A stretch of DNA of 64,000 nucleotides from CANDYO01 sp049653745 (GTDB lineage: Bacteria; Pseudomonadota; Alphaproteobacteria; Rickettsiales; CANDYO01), in assembly GCA_049653745.1 (NCBI GenBank), contig JBASGW010000073.1, forward strand, positions 1-64,000. Direction: 5' to 3'. The notes under the pieces are model-generated. The model was given only the letters and a program-made list of their open reading frames with translations, was not told the DNA's origin and searched no databases. Made by a program: the position numbers and the translations under genes. This document shows positions 17,310-26,407 of the stretch, in pieces. Every line of letters begins with the position of its first letter. The stretch's first letter is position 1.

Positions 17310-17624
17310 ATATTAACCTCTTAAGATTTAAATTAATCTAAATTTTATATTAGTAAATTTATTTACTATTGTCAAGGCTGTTGATAATTATTAGGGGATT
17401 CAAAGTTATGGAAGTATTTTTAAGAGCTCTCTCTAATTTTTAAATTATAATGCTCTGTTTTATACATGTAATTTAGTCAATTGAATGGGGGTGATAAATT
17501 GAAATTTATAAAAAGAAATAGTTGAATAGCATAATTTAATTGCGTTAGAGATAATAAAAGAGAATTGAAATTTTATGCATAAATCATAAAGCTATCTTTC
17601 ATCAATTCTCTCTAATTTACTAAC
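17310..17624. other. Intergenic region between ctaD and the glycosyltransferase gene
   Basis: No gene is seen. It is AT-rich and contains one long inverted repeat near ctaD, listed separately, plus the upstream region of the DXD glycosyltransferase gene at its left end. Confidence 0.5.
17559..17611 (-). terminator. Candidate terminator of the ctaC-ctaD operon
   Basis: A 10-bp inverted repeat, AGAGAATTGA (17559-17568) and TCAATTCTCT (17602-17611), lies 14 bases after the ctaD stop. On the minus strand the distal arm runs into TTTTATTAT. The loop is long (33 bases), so efficiency is uncertain. Confidence 0.5.
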
Positions 17625-19205
17625 TTAATGAGCAGGCTCATCTCCTATAACTGGAATAGTTTCGTAGCTATGAAATGGAGGCGGTGAAGATAAAGTCCAT
17701 TCTAAAGTATTTGCGCCTTCTCCCCATGGATTATTAGGGCATTTTTCTCCCTTTCTTAAAGTGTAAAATACAATAAAGATAAAGAAAAAACTGCTTAATA
17801 AAGCGATGGTTGACCCAATGGTAGAAACTAAATTCCATCCATGAAAAACATCAGGATAATCAGGTATTCTTCTAGGCATTCCAGCTAATCCTAGGAAATG
17901 CTGTGGAAAGAAAGTTAGATTTACTCCTATGAATGTAGTAATAAAGTGAACCACGCCCATCCATTCTGGATATTGTCTACCTGAGATTTTTCCAAACCAA
18001 TAATAAAATCCAGCAAAAAGAGCAAATAAAGCACCTAAAGACATAACATAGTGAAAATGTGCAACTACATAATATGTGTCCTGAAATACTCGATCAATTG
18101 AAGCATTAGAGAGCACAACTCCAGTTACTCCCCCTATGGTAAATAATAATATAAAACCAATAGCAAATAGCATTGGAGTTTTGAATTCAATAGATCCTCC
18201 CCACATTGTGGCGATCCAGCTAAAAATTTTAATTCCTGTAGGAACGGCAATAATCATGGTTGCTGCGGTAAAATAAGCCACAGTATCAACACTTAAGCCT
18301 ACGGTATACATGTGATGAGCCCAGACTACAAAGCCAACAAATCCAATCCCAACCATAGCATAGACCATTCCTAAGTAGCCAAATACCGGTTTTTTTGAGA
18401 ATGTAGCAATAATTTGACTAATCATACCAAATCCAGGAAGTATGATAATATAAACCTCAGGGTGACCAAAGAACCAAAATAAATGCTGAAATAAAACAGG
18501 ATCTCCGCCGCCTGCTGGATCAAAAAAATGGGTGCCAAAGTTACGATCAGTAAGTAGCATAGTAATTGCGCCGCCTAAAACCGGTAGTGCTAATATTAAT
18601 AAAAATGCAGTTACTAAAATTGACCAAACAAAAAGAGGCATTTTGTGCAATGTCATTCCAGGAGCGCGCATATTAAAAATGGTTACAATCATATTGATTG
18701 AGCCTAATATTGAAGATATGCCAGCTAGGTGAAGAGCTAAAATAGCCATATCCACGGCCGCTCCTGGGTGGTAATTTATTGTGCTTAAAGGAGGGTAGAT
18801 TGTCCAGCCGGTGCCTGCGCCTCCGTCAACAAAAGCTGAAGCAATGATTAGAATAAAGGACGGAACAAGTAGCCAGAAACTAATATTATTTAATCTAGGA
18901 AAGGCCATATCTGGGGCGCCAATCATTAAGGGAACAAACCAGTTGCCAAAAGCGCCTACTGTTGCTGGCATGATCATGAAAAACACCATGATAATGGCAT
19001 GTGCTGTTAATAATACATTATAAAATTGATGATCTCCGCTAAGAAATTGTGCTCCAGGTTCTGCAAGTTCAAGCCGTAAAATTTCTGAGAATACTCCGCC
19101 AATTAGCCCAGCAATTATTGCAAATATTAGATATAAAGTGCCTATATCTTTATGATTTGTTGAAAATAGCCAACGATTTATACCTTTTGGATGTTCTTCG
19201 CTCAT
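17625..19205 (-). CDS. ctaD: Cytochrome c oxidase subunit I
   Basis: The 526-residue aa3-type haem-copper oxidase core has twelve membrane helices. The proton-channel and haem-ligand regions are intact: LTAHAIIMVFFMIMPA in helix II, then WFFGHPEVYIIILPGFG with the His-Tyr cross-link pair, WAHHMYTVG for the CuB histidines, and HFHYVMSLG for the haem histidines. It reduces oxygen to water and pumps protons in the inner membrane. It follows ctaC by 33 bases in the usual order. Subunit III and the haem-assembly genes are not adjacent. Confidence 0.98.
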   Translation of the reverse strand: MSEEHPKGINRWLFSTNHKDIGTLYLIFAIIAGLIGGVFSEILRLELAEPGAQFLSGDHQFYNVLLTAHAIIMVFFMIMPATVGAFGNWFVPLMIGAPDMAFPRLNNISFWLLVPSFILIIASAFVDGGAGTGWTIYPPLSTINYHPGAAVDMAILALHLAGISSILGSINMIVTIFNMRAPGMTLHKMPLFVWSILVTAFLLILALPVLGGAITMLLTDRNFGTHFFDPAGGGDPVLFQHLFWFFGHPEVYIIILPGFGMISQIIATFSKKPVFGYLGMVYAMVGIGFVGFVVWAHHMYTVGLSVDTVAYFTAATMIIAVPTGIKIFSWIATMWGGSIEFKTPMLFAIGFILLFTIGGVTGVVLSNASIDRVFQDTYYVVAHFHYVMSLGALFALFAGFYYWFGKISGRQYPEWMGVVHFITTFIGVNLTFFPQHFLGLAGMPRRIPDYPDVFHGWNLVSTIGSTIALLSSFFFIFIVFYTLRKGEKCPNNPWGEGANTLEWTLSSPPPFHSYETIPVIGDEPAH

Positions 19206-19238
19206 AATTTTTATTTATCTCTTCTCAGTTAATATTTT

Positions 19239-20003
19239 TTAATTCGCAAATTTAGTTTTTGCCGATTCTAACCAAGTATTATAATCTTCAGGTGATACGG
19301 CTTTAATTGAAATTGGCATAAATCCATGGCCAATTCCACATAACTCTGAGCATTGTCCATAATATTGACCCAGTTTTGTAATTCTAACCCAGGTTTCATT
19401 AACCCTTCCAGGAACCGCGTCAGTTTTTAATCCTAGTGCTGGAACCGCAAAACTATGAATAACATCGCCACCAGTAATTAATATTCTAATATTAGTATTA
19501 ATGGGTAGAACCAACTCATTATCTACATCGAGTAGACGATGTTGGCCGGGTTTTAACTGTGCATCGGAAATGATATAGCTATCAAAAGCTATTTTGTTAT
19601 CAGGATATTCATACTGCCAATACCATTGTCTGCCAACAACTTTAACGGTCATATCCATGTTTTGTATAGTGTCTGCATAGTAAAGTATTCTAAAAGATGG
19701 TATTGCAATAATTACTAAAATAATACAAGGAACTATAGTCCATAATATTTCAATCATCAGATTATGAGTGAATTTTTTCGGTACTGGGTTATTTTTGTGA
19801 TGAAATCTGATGCAAGTGTAAGTTAGTAAAATAAAAACAAAAATCACTACACTTATAATTATAACTAACAATAAATGATGGAAATGGATAAAACGCTCCA
19901 TTAATGTTGATCCTGCTTCCTGGAAGTGGGTTTGCCAATTTTCAGGTATAGCAAAACATAATGAAGGAAATAGAAGAAATATATATCTTAAGATGAAAAA
20001 CAT
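19239..20003 (-). CDS. ctaC: Cytochrome c oxidase subunit II
   Basis: The 254-residue product has a signal peptide (cut near residue 18), two membrane helices (about 43-66 and 83-104) and a periplasmic cupredoxin domain. The binuclear CuA site is complete: His183 (VIHSF), Cys218, Glu220, Cys222, His226 and Met229 in CSELCGIGHGFM. The aromatic electron-entry patch GRQWYWQYEYP (124-134) is also present. It takes electrons from cytochrome c and passes them to subunit I. It is the first gene of the operon and diverges from tldD. Confidence 0.97.
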   Translation of the reverse strand: MFFILRYIFLLFPSLCFAIPENWQTHFQEAGSTLMERFIHFHHLLLVIIISVVIFVFILLTYTCIRFHHKNNPVPKKFTHNLMIEILWTIVPCIILVIIAIPSFRILYYADTIQNMDMTVKVVGRQWYWQYEYPDNKIAFDSYIISDAQLKPGQHRLLDVDNELVLPINTNIRILITGGDVIHSFAVPALGLKTDAVPGRVNETWVRITKLGQYYGQCSELCGIGHGFMPISIKAVSPEDYNTWLESAKTKFAN

Positions 20004-20090
20004 AAATTTATTGCGATTTTTAATAGTTAAATTAAATAATTATCATAATTTATATAAGATGACTAGATAAAATTCAACATAAATGCTATA

Positions 20091-20119
20091 TTGACTATAC
20101 TAAAATGGCATAGTAATTA
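20091..20119 (+). promoter_or_regulatory. Candidate tldD promoter
   Basis: TTGACT (20091-20096) is followed after 17 bases by TAATTA (20114-20119), about 40 bases before tldD in the gap between divergent operons. The -35 matches five of six consensus bases; the -10 is weak. Confidence 0.35.
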
Positions 20120-20160
20120 TTACCTAAATAGAACGTTAACCCATATTTTAGAGATAAGTA

Positions 20161-21594
20161 ATGATAAATAGCACAACTGATAGTTATTTTTTTGATAAGC
20201 AAAATTGGACTAAAGATAGTTGTCAAAAATTGGTAACTAGTGCCCTAGATGGATTTGATGATGGCGAGTTATATTTACAAGAATCTCATTCAGAAATGAT
20301 TATGTTCAGTGATCAAAAAGTTAGTAATTCTAGCTTTAATATTACTAAAGGATTTGGCTTAAGAAGTGTGCTAGGAGAAATTTCTTCTTTTGCCCATGGT
20401 ACAGATTTTTCAGAAGCAGCTTTGAAAAAGGCTAGTGAGGTGGTGAGATCAATTCAAAATTTCGCTTCTCCAATGCATATAAATTTAGATAGTAATAATA
20501 AGCGGCATAATTTATATAAAACTCTGGATCCAATAGCTGAAATTGCATTCCAAGAGAAAATAAATGTTGCTAAAATTATTGATGAATATATTCGTAGTAA
20601 AAATTCTTTAGTTAAGCAAGTTTCGATAAGAATTGCTGGTGGATGGTCAGCTATCAAAATTCTTAAAGGAAATAATCAAGAATTTTCAGATATTAGGCCA
20701 ATTACTCAGCTTTCTATTTCTGTAGTTCTGGGGAAAGATGGAGTGCTAGAATCTGGTGGAGATAGCGCAGGAGCTAGAAAAGCTTATCATGATTTATTTT
20801 TAGCAGATAATTGGAAAAAAATGGCTGATAGAGCTTTAAATATGGCAATGGTTAATTTGCAAGCAAAGCCAGCTCCAGCAGGAGAATTTACAGTGGTTCT
20901 AGGCAATGGTGATCCTGGAGTTTTGCTTCATGAAGCCGTCGGCCATGGTCTAGAAGGGGATTTTAATAGAAAAAAAACCTCTGCTTTTTCTAATAGCATG
21001 GGTAACCAAGTTGCTGCAAAAGGCGTTACTGTAATTGATGATGGAACCATTGAAGATAGAAGAGGTAGTTTAAATTTTGATGATGAAGGAACTTCAACGC
21101 AGAGAAATGTTTTGATTGAAGATGGCGTTCTAGTGGGATATATGCAAGATAGAATGAATGCCAGATTAATGGGAATGAAGCCCACAGGTAATGGTAGAAG
21201 AGAGAATTATGCTCATCAACCTATGCCAAGAATGACTAATACTTTTATGTTGTCTGGAGATGCTACTCAAGATGAAATGATTTCTTCAACTAAGTCTGGA
21301 ATTTTCTTCCCTAAGTTTAATGGCGGACAAGTTGATATAACTTCAGGAAAATTTGTTTTTGAGGCTGCTAATGCCTATTTAATAGAAAATGGTAAAATTA
21401 CTTCTCCCATTAAAGGAGCTACATTAATAGGAAATGGTCCAGAGGTGATGAAGAAAATAGTAGCTATCGGTAATGATTTAGAGCTTGATAATGGTGCTGG
21501 GATGTGTGGCAAAAATGGACAGTCAGTTCCTGTTGGAATAGGTCAACCTAGTTTACTAATTGATAAAATTACAGTTGGTGGTACTCAAATATAA
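20161..21594 (+). CDS. tldD: Metalloprotease TldD
   Basis: The 477-residue product is full length for TldD. The zinc site is HEAVGH (257-262), followed by GLEGDFNRKK, and the C-terminal half carries the family stretches VIDDGTIEDRRGSLNFDDEG and GKNGQSVPVGIGQPSLLID. TldD works with TldE (PmbA) as a cytoplasmic protease that degrades unfolded peptides and matures some modified peptides. No tldE is in the window. The gene runs straight into the amidase gene with a three-base gap, so they are co-transcribed. Confidence 0.97.
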   Translation: MINSTTDSYFFDKQNWTKDSCQKLVTSALDGFDDGELYLQESHSEMIMFSDQKVSNSSFNITKGFGLRSVLGEISSFAHGTDFSEAALKKASEVVRSIQNFASPMHINLDSNNKRHNLYKTLDPIAEIAFQEKINVAKIIDEYIRSKNSLVKQVSIRIAGGWSAIKILKGNNQEFSDIRPITQLSISVVLGKDGVLESGGDSAGARKAYHDLFLADNWKKMADRALNMAMVNLQAKPAPAGEFTVVLGNGDPGVLLHEAVGHGLEGDFNRKKTSAFSNSMGNQVAAKGVTVIDDGTIEDRRGSLNFDDEGTSTQRNVLIEDGVLVGYMQDRMNARLMGMKPTGNGRRENYAHQPMPRMTNTFMLSGDATQDEMISSTKSGIFFPKFNGGQVDITSGKFVFEAANAYLIENGKITSPIKGATLIGNGPEVMKKIVAIGNDLELDNGAGMCGKNGQSVPVGIGQPSLLIDKITVGGTQI

Positions 21595-21597
21595 ATA

Positions 21598-22731
21598 ATG
21601 TTGTTTTATAGATTTATTATTAGCTTCTGCCTAATTTTTTTAAGTGTAACTGCTTATGCATCTGAGCAAGCAAATTTAATTCAATTATATTCTTCGGAAA
21701 TTGATGATGATAAATATAATGTTACTTTATTATTAGATAGAGAAACAACTTATCAAGTAATTTCTAAAAGTAATGAAATTATAATAGATCTTACGGATAC
21801 TAACTTTGCTCTAAAAACTTTACCAAATAAATTGAATGGTAATTTTATAAAAGCTATTAGAAAAGTTACTAATGGTAATAAAAATCTCCAAATTATTATT
21901 AATCTTGCAGAAGAAGTTGAATTAGATAAAATTTATAATCTTTCTCAAGATAAGCAGCTATGTATTAACCTAGATATTATTAATAAAGATTCGGTTGCTA
22001 AAAATATTGAAGTTAATAAAAATTTGGCCGAAAAAAACTATTCAATTACTAAAAATTTTATCATTATGATTGATCCAGGTCATGGAGGTGTAGATAAAGG
22101 AACAATTAGTTCTAATTTACATATCTTAGAGAAAAACTTAACATTAGAATATGCAAAAGAATTAGCTAGTGAGTTAGCAAAATATCCACAATATAAAGTT
22201 TTAATGACTAGAGATAAAGATGTTTATTTATCTCCAGAACAGCGTCGTAAAAAAGCTCTTGAAATGAAAGTGGATTTATTTATTTCTATTCATGCTGACT
22301 TTAATAGCGATCCTCAAATGAGAGGGGCATCCATTTATACATTATCGCAAGAAGCGATGAATAAGGATATGGATGTTTTGGTGGAGAGGAAGAATAAGGG
22401 TGATATTTTAAAGAATGGTGAGTTGCTCAATCAAAATCAAGATATAGCTAAGATGCTTATTAATATGGTTTATGAAAATACTCAGAATTCTTCAATAAAC
22501 TTAGCTAAAGCAACTACTATTGCTTTAACTGAAGAGGTGGAAATGTTAAAGAAATCTCATCGAGAAGCTGGTTTAAAAGTTTTAAAAGGTGTGGATACTC
22601 CAGCAATTTTAGTGGAGTTAGGCTTTTTATCTAATAAAGAAGAAGAAGAGTTACTTAACACAATAAAACATAAAAAAATGTTTATTCAAGCCTTGGTTCA
22701 AGGGATTAATCAATATGTTAATATCAATTAA
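21598..22731 (+). CDS. N-acetylmuramoyl-L-alanine amidase (AmiC type, AMIN + Amidase_3)
   Basis: An exported 377-residue peptidoglycan amidase with a signal peptide (1-21), an AMIN domain (about 28-128) that directs it to septal wall, and an Amidase_3 catalytic domain (about 152-377). The zinc ligands are His162 in DPGHGG, Glu178 in LEKNLTL and His232 in ISIHAD; the C-terminal catalytic Glu lies in AILVELGFLSNKEE. It splits the amide between MurNAc and the stem peptide during cell separation. Its place between tldD and the PBP1A gene fits an envelope cluster. Confidence 0.94.
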   Translation: MLFYRFIISFCLIFLSVTAYASEQANLIQLYSSEIDDDKYNVTLLLDRETTYQVISKSNEIIIDLTDTNFALKTLPNKLNGNFIKAIRKVTNGNKNLQIIINLAEEVELDKIYNLSQDKQLCINLDIINKDSVAKNIEVNKNLAEKNYSITKNFIIMIDPGHGGVDKGTISSNLHILEKNLTLEYAKELASELAKYPQYKVLMTRDKDVYLSPEQRRKKALEMKVDLFISIHADFNSDPQMRGASIYTLSQEAMNKDMDVLVERKNKGDILKNGELLNQNQDIAKMLINMVYENTQNSSINLAKATTIALTEEVEMLKKSHREAGLKVLKGVDTPAILVELGFLSNKEEEELLNTIKHKKMFIQALVQGINQYVNIN

Positions 22732-22795
22732 ATATAATATAGACAATCAAAGATTAAAGAGTTAAATTTAAATTTTGATTATCTGAGGTCAAATT

Positions 22796-25183
22796 TTGAA
22801 TAAATTTTTTAAATGGTGTTTCTGGCTCTTCGTTAACCTAACAATAATTGGTATTGTTGGAGTTGGTTATTTATTCTTTATTAACTCAAAAGATTTACCA
22901 AGCTATGAGCAATTAGAGCGTTACCAGCCGCCAATTGTTACCAGATTTTATGCTTCTGATGGTAAGCTTTTAGAAGAATATGCCAAAGAGCATAGAGTGT
23001 TTATCCCCATAGAATCTATCCCGCCGATGGTTAGAAATGCTTTCATTTCAGCAGAAGATCAAAATTTCTATACCCATCCTGGCGTTGATTTTACTGGTAT
23101 AATGCGTGCTGCCATAAAAAATATTTTGGCAATGAGTCAGGGTAAAAAAAGTTTAGTTGGTGGCTCAACCATTACTCAGCAGGTAGTAAAAAATTTCTTA
23201 CTTACTAATGAAAAATCACTAAATCGTAAAATTAAAGAAGCCATTTTAGCTTTTAGAATTTCTAAAGCTTTATCTAAAGATAAAATTTTAGAATTATATT
23301 TAAACGAGATCTATCTTGGATCTAGGTCTTATGGAGTGGCATCTGCTGCTTTAAATTATTTTAATAAATCAGTAAATGAGTTGAACCTTCAAGAAGCAGC
23401 GTTTTTAGCAGCATTACCTCAAGCTCCAAGCTATTATAATCCCAATAAAAATTTGGATCGGGTTTTACAAAGAAGAAATTGGGTTATTGAAAGAATGTAT
23501 GATGAAGGTTTTATAACTAAAGAAGAAGGGATGTTTGCAATTACTCAGCCAGTTAAGTTATTTAATCGAGATAGAAATGAGGTAGCTAAGGCTGATTTTT
23601 TTGCTGAATCAGTTAGACAAAAGATAGCTAAAATGTATGGTGAGAGTGCCTTATATGAAGGTGGTTTAATGGTTAGAACCAGTTTAAATCCTAAATTAGA
23701 AATGATAGCTGAAAAAGCTTTGCGTAATGGGTTAGTTAATTATGATCAAAAATATGGATATCGTGGTGCTATCACTTCAATCTTAATAGATCAAGATTGG
23801 GCAAAAAAGCTTAGTTCAATTAATCCAACTAATATGAATATTAGCCCATGGAGATATGCTGTAATCTTAAGAATGAATGAAAAATCTGCGCAAATAGGTT
23901 TTGCTGATGGTAAGGAAGGAGAAATTAATGTTGCTGCGAGTAAATGGGCTATAAAAGATAAAAAGCTCAATCAGATTTTTAAAATTGGTGATGTGATTTT
24001 AGTTGATGATAAAAAAGCAATAAAGCAAATACCTAGAATTAATGGAGCTTTAGTTGCTATGGATCCTCATACTGGAAGAGTTTTAGCTTTGGTTGGAGGA
24101 TTTAGTTTTGAGACTAGTAAGTTTAATCGGGCTACTCAAGCATATCGTCAACCAGGTTCCTCATTTAAGCCTTTTGTGTATTTGGCTGCTTTAGAAAATG
24201 GTTTAACACCTTCTAGTGTTTTTGATGATGCTCCGATCGCTTTAGAGCAAGGTCCAGGATTGCCATTATGGAAGCCTAAAAATTTTTATAACGATTTTCT
24301 AGGCCCTTTAACTTTAAGAAGAGGACTGGAGTTATCTAGAAATCCTATTACTGTTAGAATAGCGCAGGCTGTTGGTCTTCAAAAGATTGTAGAAATTGCT
24401 AAAAGATTTGGAATTAATAAAGAGCCATTGCCATATTACTCAATGGTTTTAGGATCAATGGAAACAACGGTATTACAATTAACTAATGCTTATGCGGTGA
24501 TTGCTAATGGTGGGCGCAAAGTTACTCCAAGTTTGATTGATAAAATTCAAGACCGTAATGGTAAGTTAATTTATAGCAATGATAACAGAGAATGCATCAA
24601 TTGTAATGCTAGTGGGGCTGTTGTGCCTTATATTAATAATAATAATCCTTATGTTACAGATCCTAGATCTGCTTATCAATTAACTTCTATTTTAGAAGGT
24701 GTGGTTTTACATACTAAGAATGGAGCTGCGATAAGACAAATTGCCAGAACAATAGCAGGAAAAACGGGCACATCAAATGGCCCTAAAGACACTTGGTTTA
24801 TGGGATATACTCCAGACTTAGTTGTTGGAGTTTTTGTAGGTTATGATGATGCTAAACCTATGGGTAAAAATGAATCTGGAGCTATGGCAGCGCAGCCAAT
24901 TTTTGTGGAATTTATGAAAGATGCTTTAGTGGACCAGCCAGATAAGTCTTTTGTTATGCCAGATGGCTTGAAATTAGTGAGAGTGGATTATATGACAGGA
25001 GTTCCATCAATGAAATATGGCGGAACAATCTATGAAGTATTTAAGCGCAAAAATTTTCAAGAGACTATAAATATTCAAAAAGCCACAGTTGATTCAGTTT
25101 CAGATGTTCCGCCGCCACCTCATTCTCCAGAGGAAATCAATCAGTTTAATTTTGATGAAATGATGGATGAAGGTATTTACTAA
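22796..25183 (+). CDS. mrcA: Penicillin-binding protein 1A (bifunctional transglycosylase/transpeptidase)
   Basis: The 795-residue class A PBP has one N-terminal membrane anchor (about 8-30), a GT51 domain with catalytic Glu87 in SAEDQNFYTHPG and GGSTITQQ (123-130), an OB-like insert typical of PBP1A (about 315-415), and a transpeptidase domain with SSFK (Ser455), an SRN-type motif and KTGTS. It starts at TTG 22796, as GAGGT lies about eight bases upstream and no ATG fits. Both active sites are intact, so the organism polymerises and cross-links peptidoglycan. The next gene, dxr, starts on the base after the stop codon. Confidence 0.96.
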   Translation: MNKFFKWCFWLFVNLTIIGIVGVGYLFFINSKDLPSYEQLERYQPPIVTRFYASDGKLLEEYAKEHRVFIPIESIPPMVRNAFISAEDQNFYTHPGVDFTGIMRAAIKNILAMSQGKKSLVGGSTITQQVVKNFLLTNEKSLNRKIKEAILAFRISKALSKDKILELYLNEIYLGSRSYGVASAALNYFNKSVNELNLQEAAFLAALPQAPSYYNPNKNLDRVLQRRNWVIERMYDEGFITKEEGMFAITQPVKLFNRDRNEVAKADFFAESVRQKIAKMYGESALYEGGLMVRTSLNPKLEMIAEKALRNGLVNYDQKYGYRGAITSILIDQDWAKKLSSINPTNMNISPWRYAVILRMNEKSAQIGFADGKEGEINVAASKWAIKDKKLNQIFKIGDVILVDDKKAIKQIPRINGALVAMDPHTGRVLALVGGFSFETSKFNRATQAYRQPGSSFKPFVYLAALENGLTPSSVFDDAPIALEQGPGLPLWKPKNFYNDFLGPLTLRRGLELSRNPITVRIAQAVGLQKIVEIAKRFGINKEPLPYYSMVLGSMETTVLQLTNAYAVIANGGRKVTPSLIDKIQDRNGKLIYSNDNRECINCNASGAVVPYINNNNPYVTDPRSAYQLTSILEGVVLHTKNGAAIRQIARTIAGKTGTSNGPKDTWFMGYTPDLVVGVFVGYDDAKPMGKNESGAMAAQPIFVEFMKDALVDQPDKSFVMPDGLKLVRVDYMTGVPSMKYGGTIYEVFKRKNFQETINIQKATVDSVSDVPPPPHSPEEINQFNFDEMMDEGIY

Positions 25184-26347
25184 ATGAATAGAAAAAGTAT
25201 ATCCATTTTTGGTAGCACTGGGTCTATTGGTCGGAATACTATTCAAATAATAAAGAAATATCCGGAGTTATTTAAAGTAATCTTACTAACTGCTAAGAGT
25301 AATGTTAAAGAGCTTATTGCTCAAGCATTAGCATTGCATCCTAAATATGTTTATATTGAAGATCAGAATAAAATTTTAGAATTAAAACAAGGCCTAAAAT
25401 CTTTGAATATAGAGGTTTTAGGTGGGTCTGTTGTAGAAGCTGCTCAAATTAAAGTTGATTTAATGGTGATGGCAATAATGGGCTACAATGCAATGTTACC
25501 AACAATTAGCGCTATTAAAGTTGGTAATAATATTGCATTAGCTAATAAAGAATGTTTAGTTTGTGCAGGGGGTCTAATTTCTCAACTAGCTTTAAAACAT
25601 AAAGTAAAGATTATACCTGTAGACTCAGAACATAGTGGCTTATTTCAAATATTCGATAATGATCGACCTTCCTTAATTAAGGATGTTACTTTAACTGCTT
25701 CAGGTGGTCCTTTTAGAAATTATACTATTGAACAAATGAAAGATATAACTAAGCTGCAGGCGTTAAAGCATCCTAATTGGGTTATGGGAGCTAAAATTAC
25801 TATTGATAGTGCAACACTGGTGAATAAATGTTTAGAGGTGATAGAGGCTTATTATTTATTTCCGCTTCAAGCAGAGCAGATAAAAATAATTATTCATCCA
25901 GAATCAATTATTCATGCAATGGTAAATTTCTGTGATGGTTCAATGCTTGCTCAGTTAAGCACACCAAATATGCAAATACCAATTTCTTATGCTTTATTCT
26001 ATCCAGAGAGAGCTACATTGCCGGAATTTAATAATTTTGATTTAACTAAGGTTGCTAGTTTAAATTTTATTGAACCAGATCCATTAAGGTTTAAATCTTT
26101 AGAGCTTTTAAAAGCCGTGCTAAAATCTATAGACACTAATTCATCGTTAATTTTTAATATTGCCAATGAAGTGGCCGTTGAAGCTTTCTTGAATGATAAA
26201 ATTAGCTTTTTACAAATTACTCAAGTTATTGAAAATATGCTTATGAGCATTGAGATGGCTAAAATAACTAGTATTGAGGAAACAATAGAGACTATAGACC
26301 TTATTAAAGAAATGACCTTAAATTATATTAAAAATACTTCTCAATAA
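25184..26347 (+). CDS. dxr: 1-deoxy-D-xylulose 5-phosphate reductoisomerase
   Basis: The 387-residue product starts with the NADPH-binding FGSTGSIG (9-16) and contains the DXR signatures ALANKECLVCAGG, PVDSEHSGLFQ, LTASGGPFRN, LKHPNWVMGAKITIDSATL and HPESIIHAMV. It makes 2-C-methyl-D-erythritol 4-phosphate in the MEP route to isoprenoids such as undecaprenyl phosphate and quinones. Its ATG follows the PBP1A stop with no gap, coupling it to wall synthesis. Its presence is taxonomically useful because Rickettsia species have lost this pathway. Confidence 0.97.
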   Translation: MNRKSISIFGSTGSIGRNTIQIIKKYPELFKVILLTAKSNVKELIAQALALHPKYVYIEDQNKILELKQGLKSLNIEVLGGSVVEAAQIKVDLMVMAIMGYNAMLPTISAIKVGNNIALANKECLVCAGGLISQLALKHKVKIIPVDSEHSGLFQIFDNDRPSLIKDVTLTASGGPFRNYTIEQMKDITKLQALKHPNWVMGAKITIDSATLVNKCLEVIEAYYLFPLQAEQIKIIIHPESIIHAMVNFCDGSMLAQLSTPNMQIPISYALFYPERATLPEFNNFDLTKVASLNFIEPDPLRFKSLELLKAVLKSIDTNSSLIFNIANEVAVEAFLNDKISFLQITQVIENMLMSIEMAKITSIEETIETIDLIKEMTLNYIKNTSQ

Positions 26348-26361
26348 TAAAAATTTGAAAT

Positions 26362-26392
26362 TCACACCTAACTTATTAAAAGCGAGGTGTGA
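26362..26392. terminator. Hairpin between convergent dxr and aspS
   Basis: TCACACCT (26362-26369) pairs with AGGTGTGA (26385-26392) across a 15-base loop, in the 60-base gap between two convergent genes. Neither side has a clear T run. Confidence 0.5.
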
Positions 26393-26407
26393 TGCCTTAA
26401 AGAATTT

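Noticed and set aside
18532..19023. Plus-strand frames inside ctaD
   Set aside because: They lie antisense to an unmistakable cytochrome oxidase gene and show no protein-like composition.
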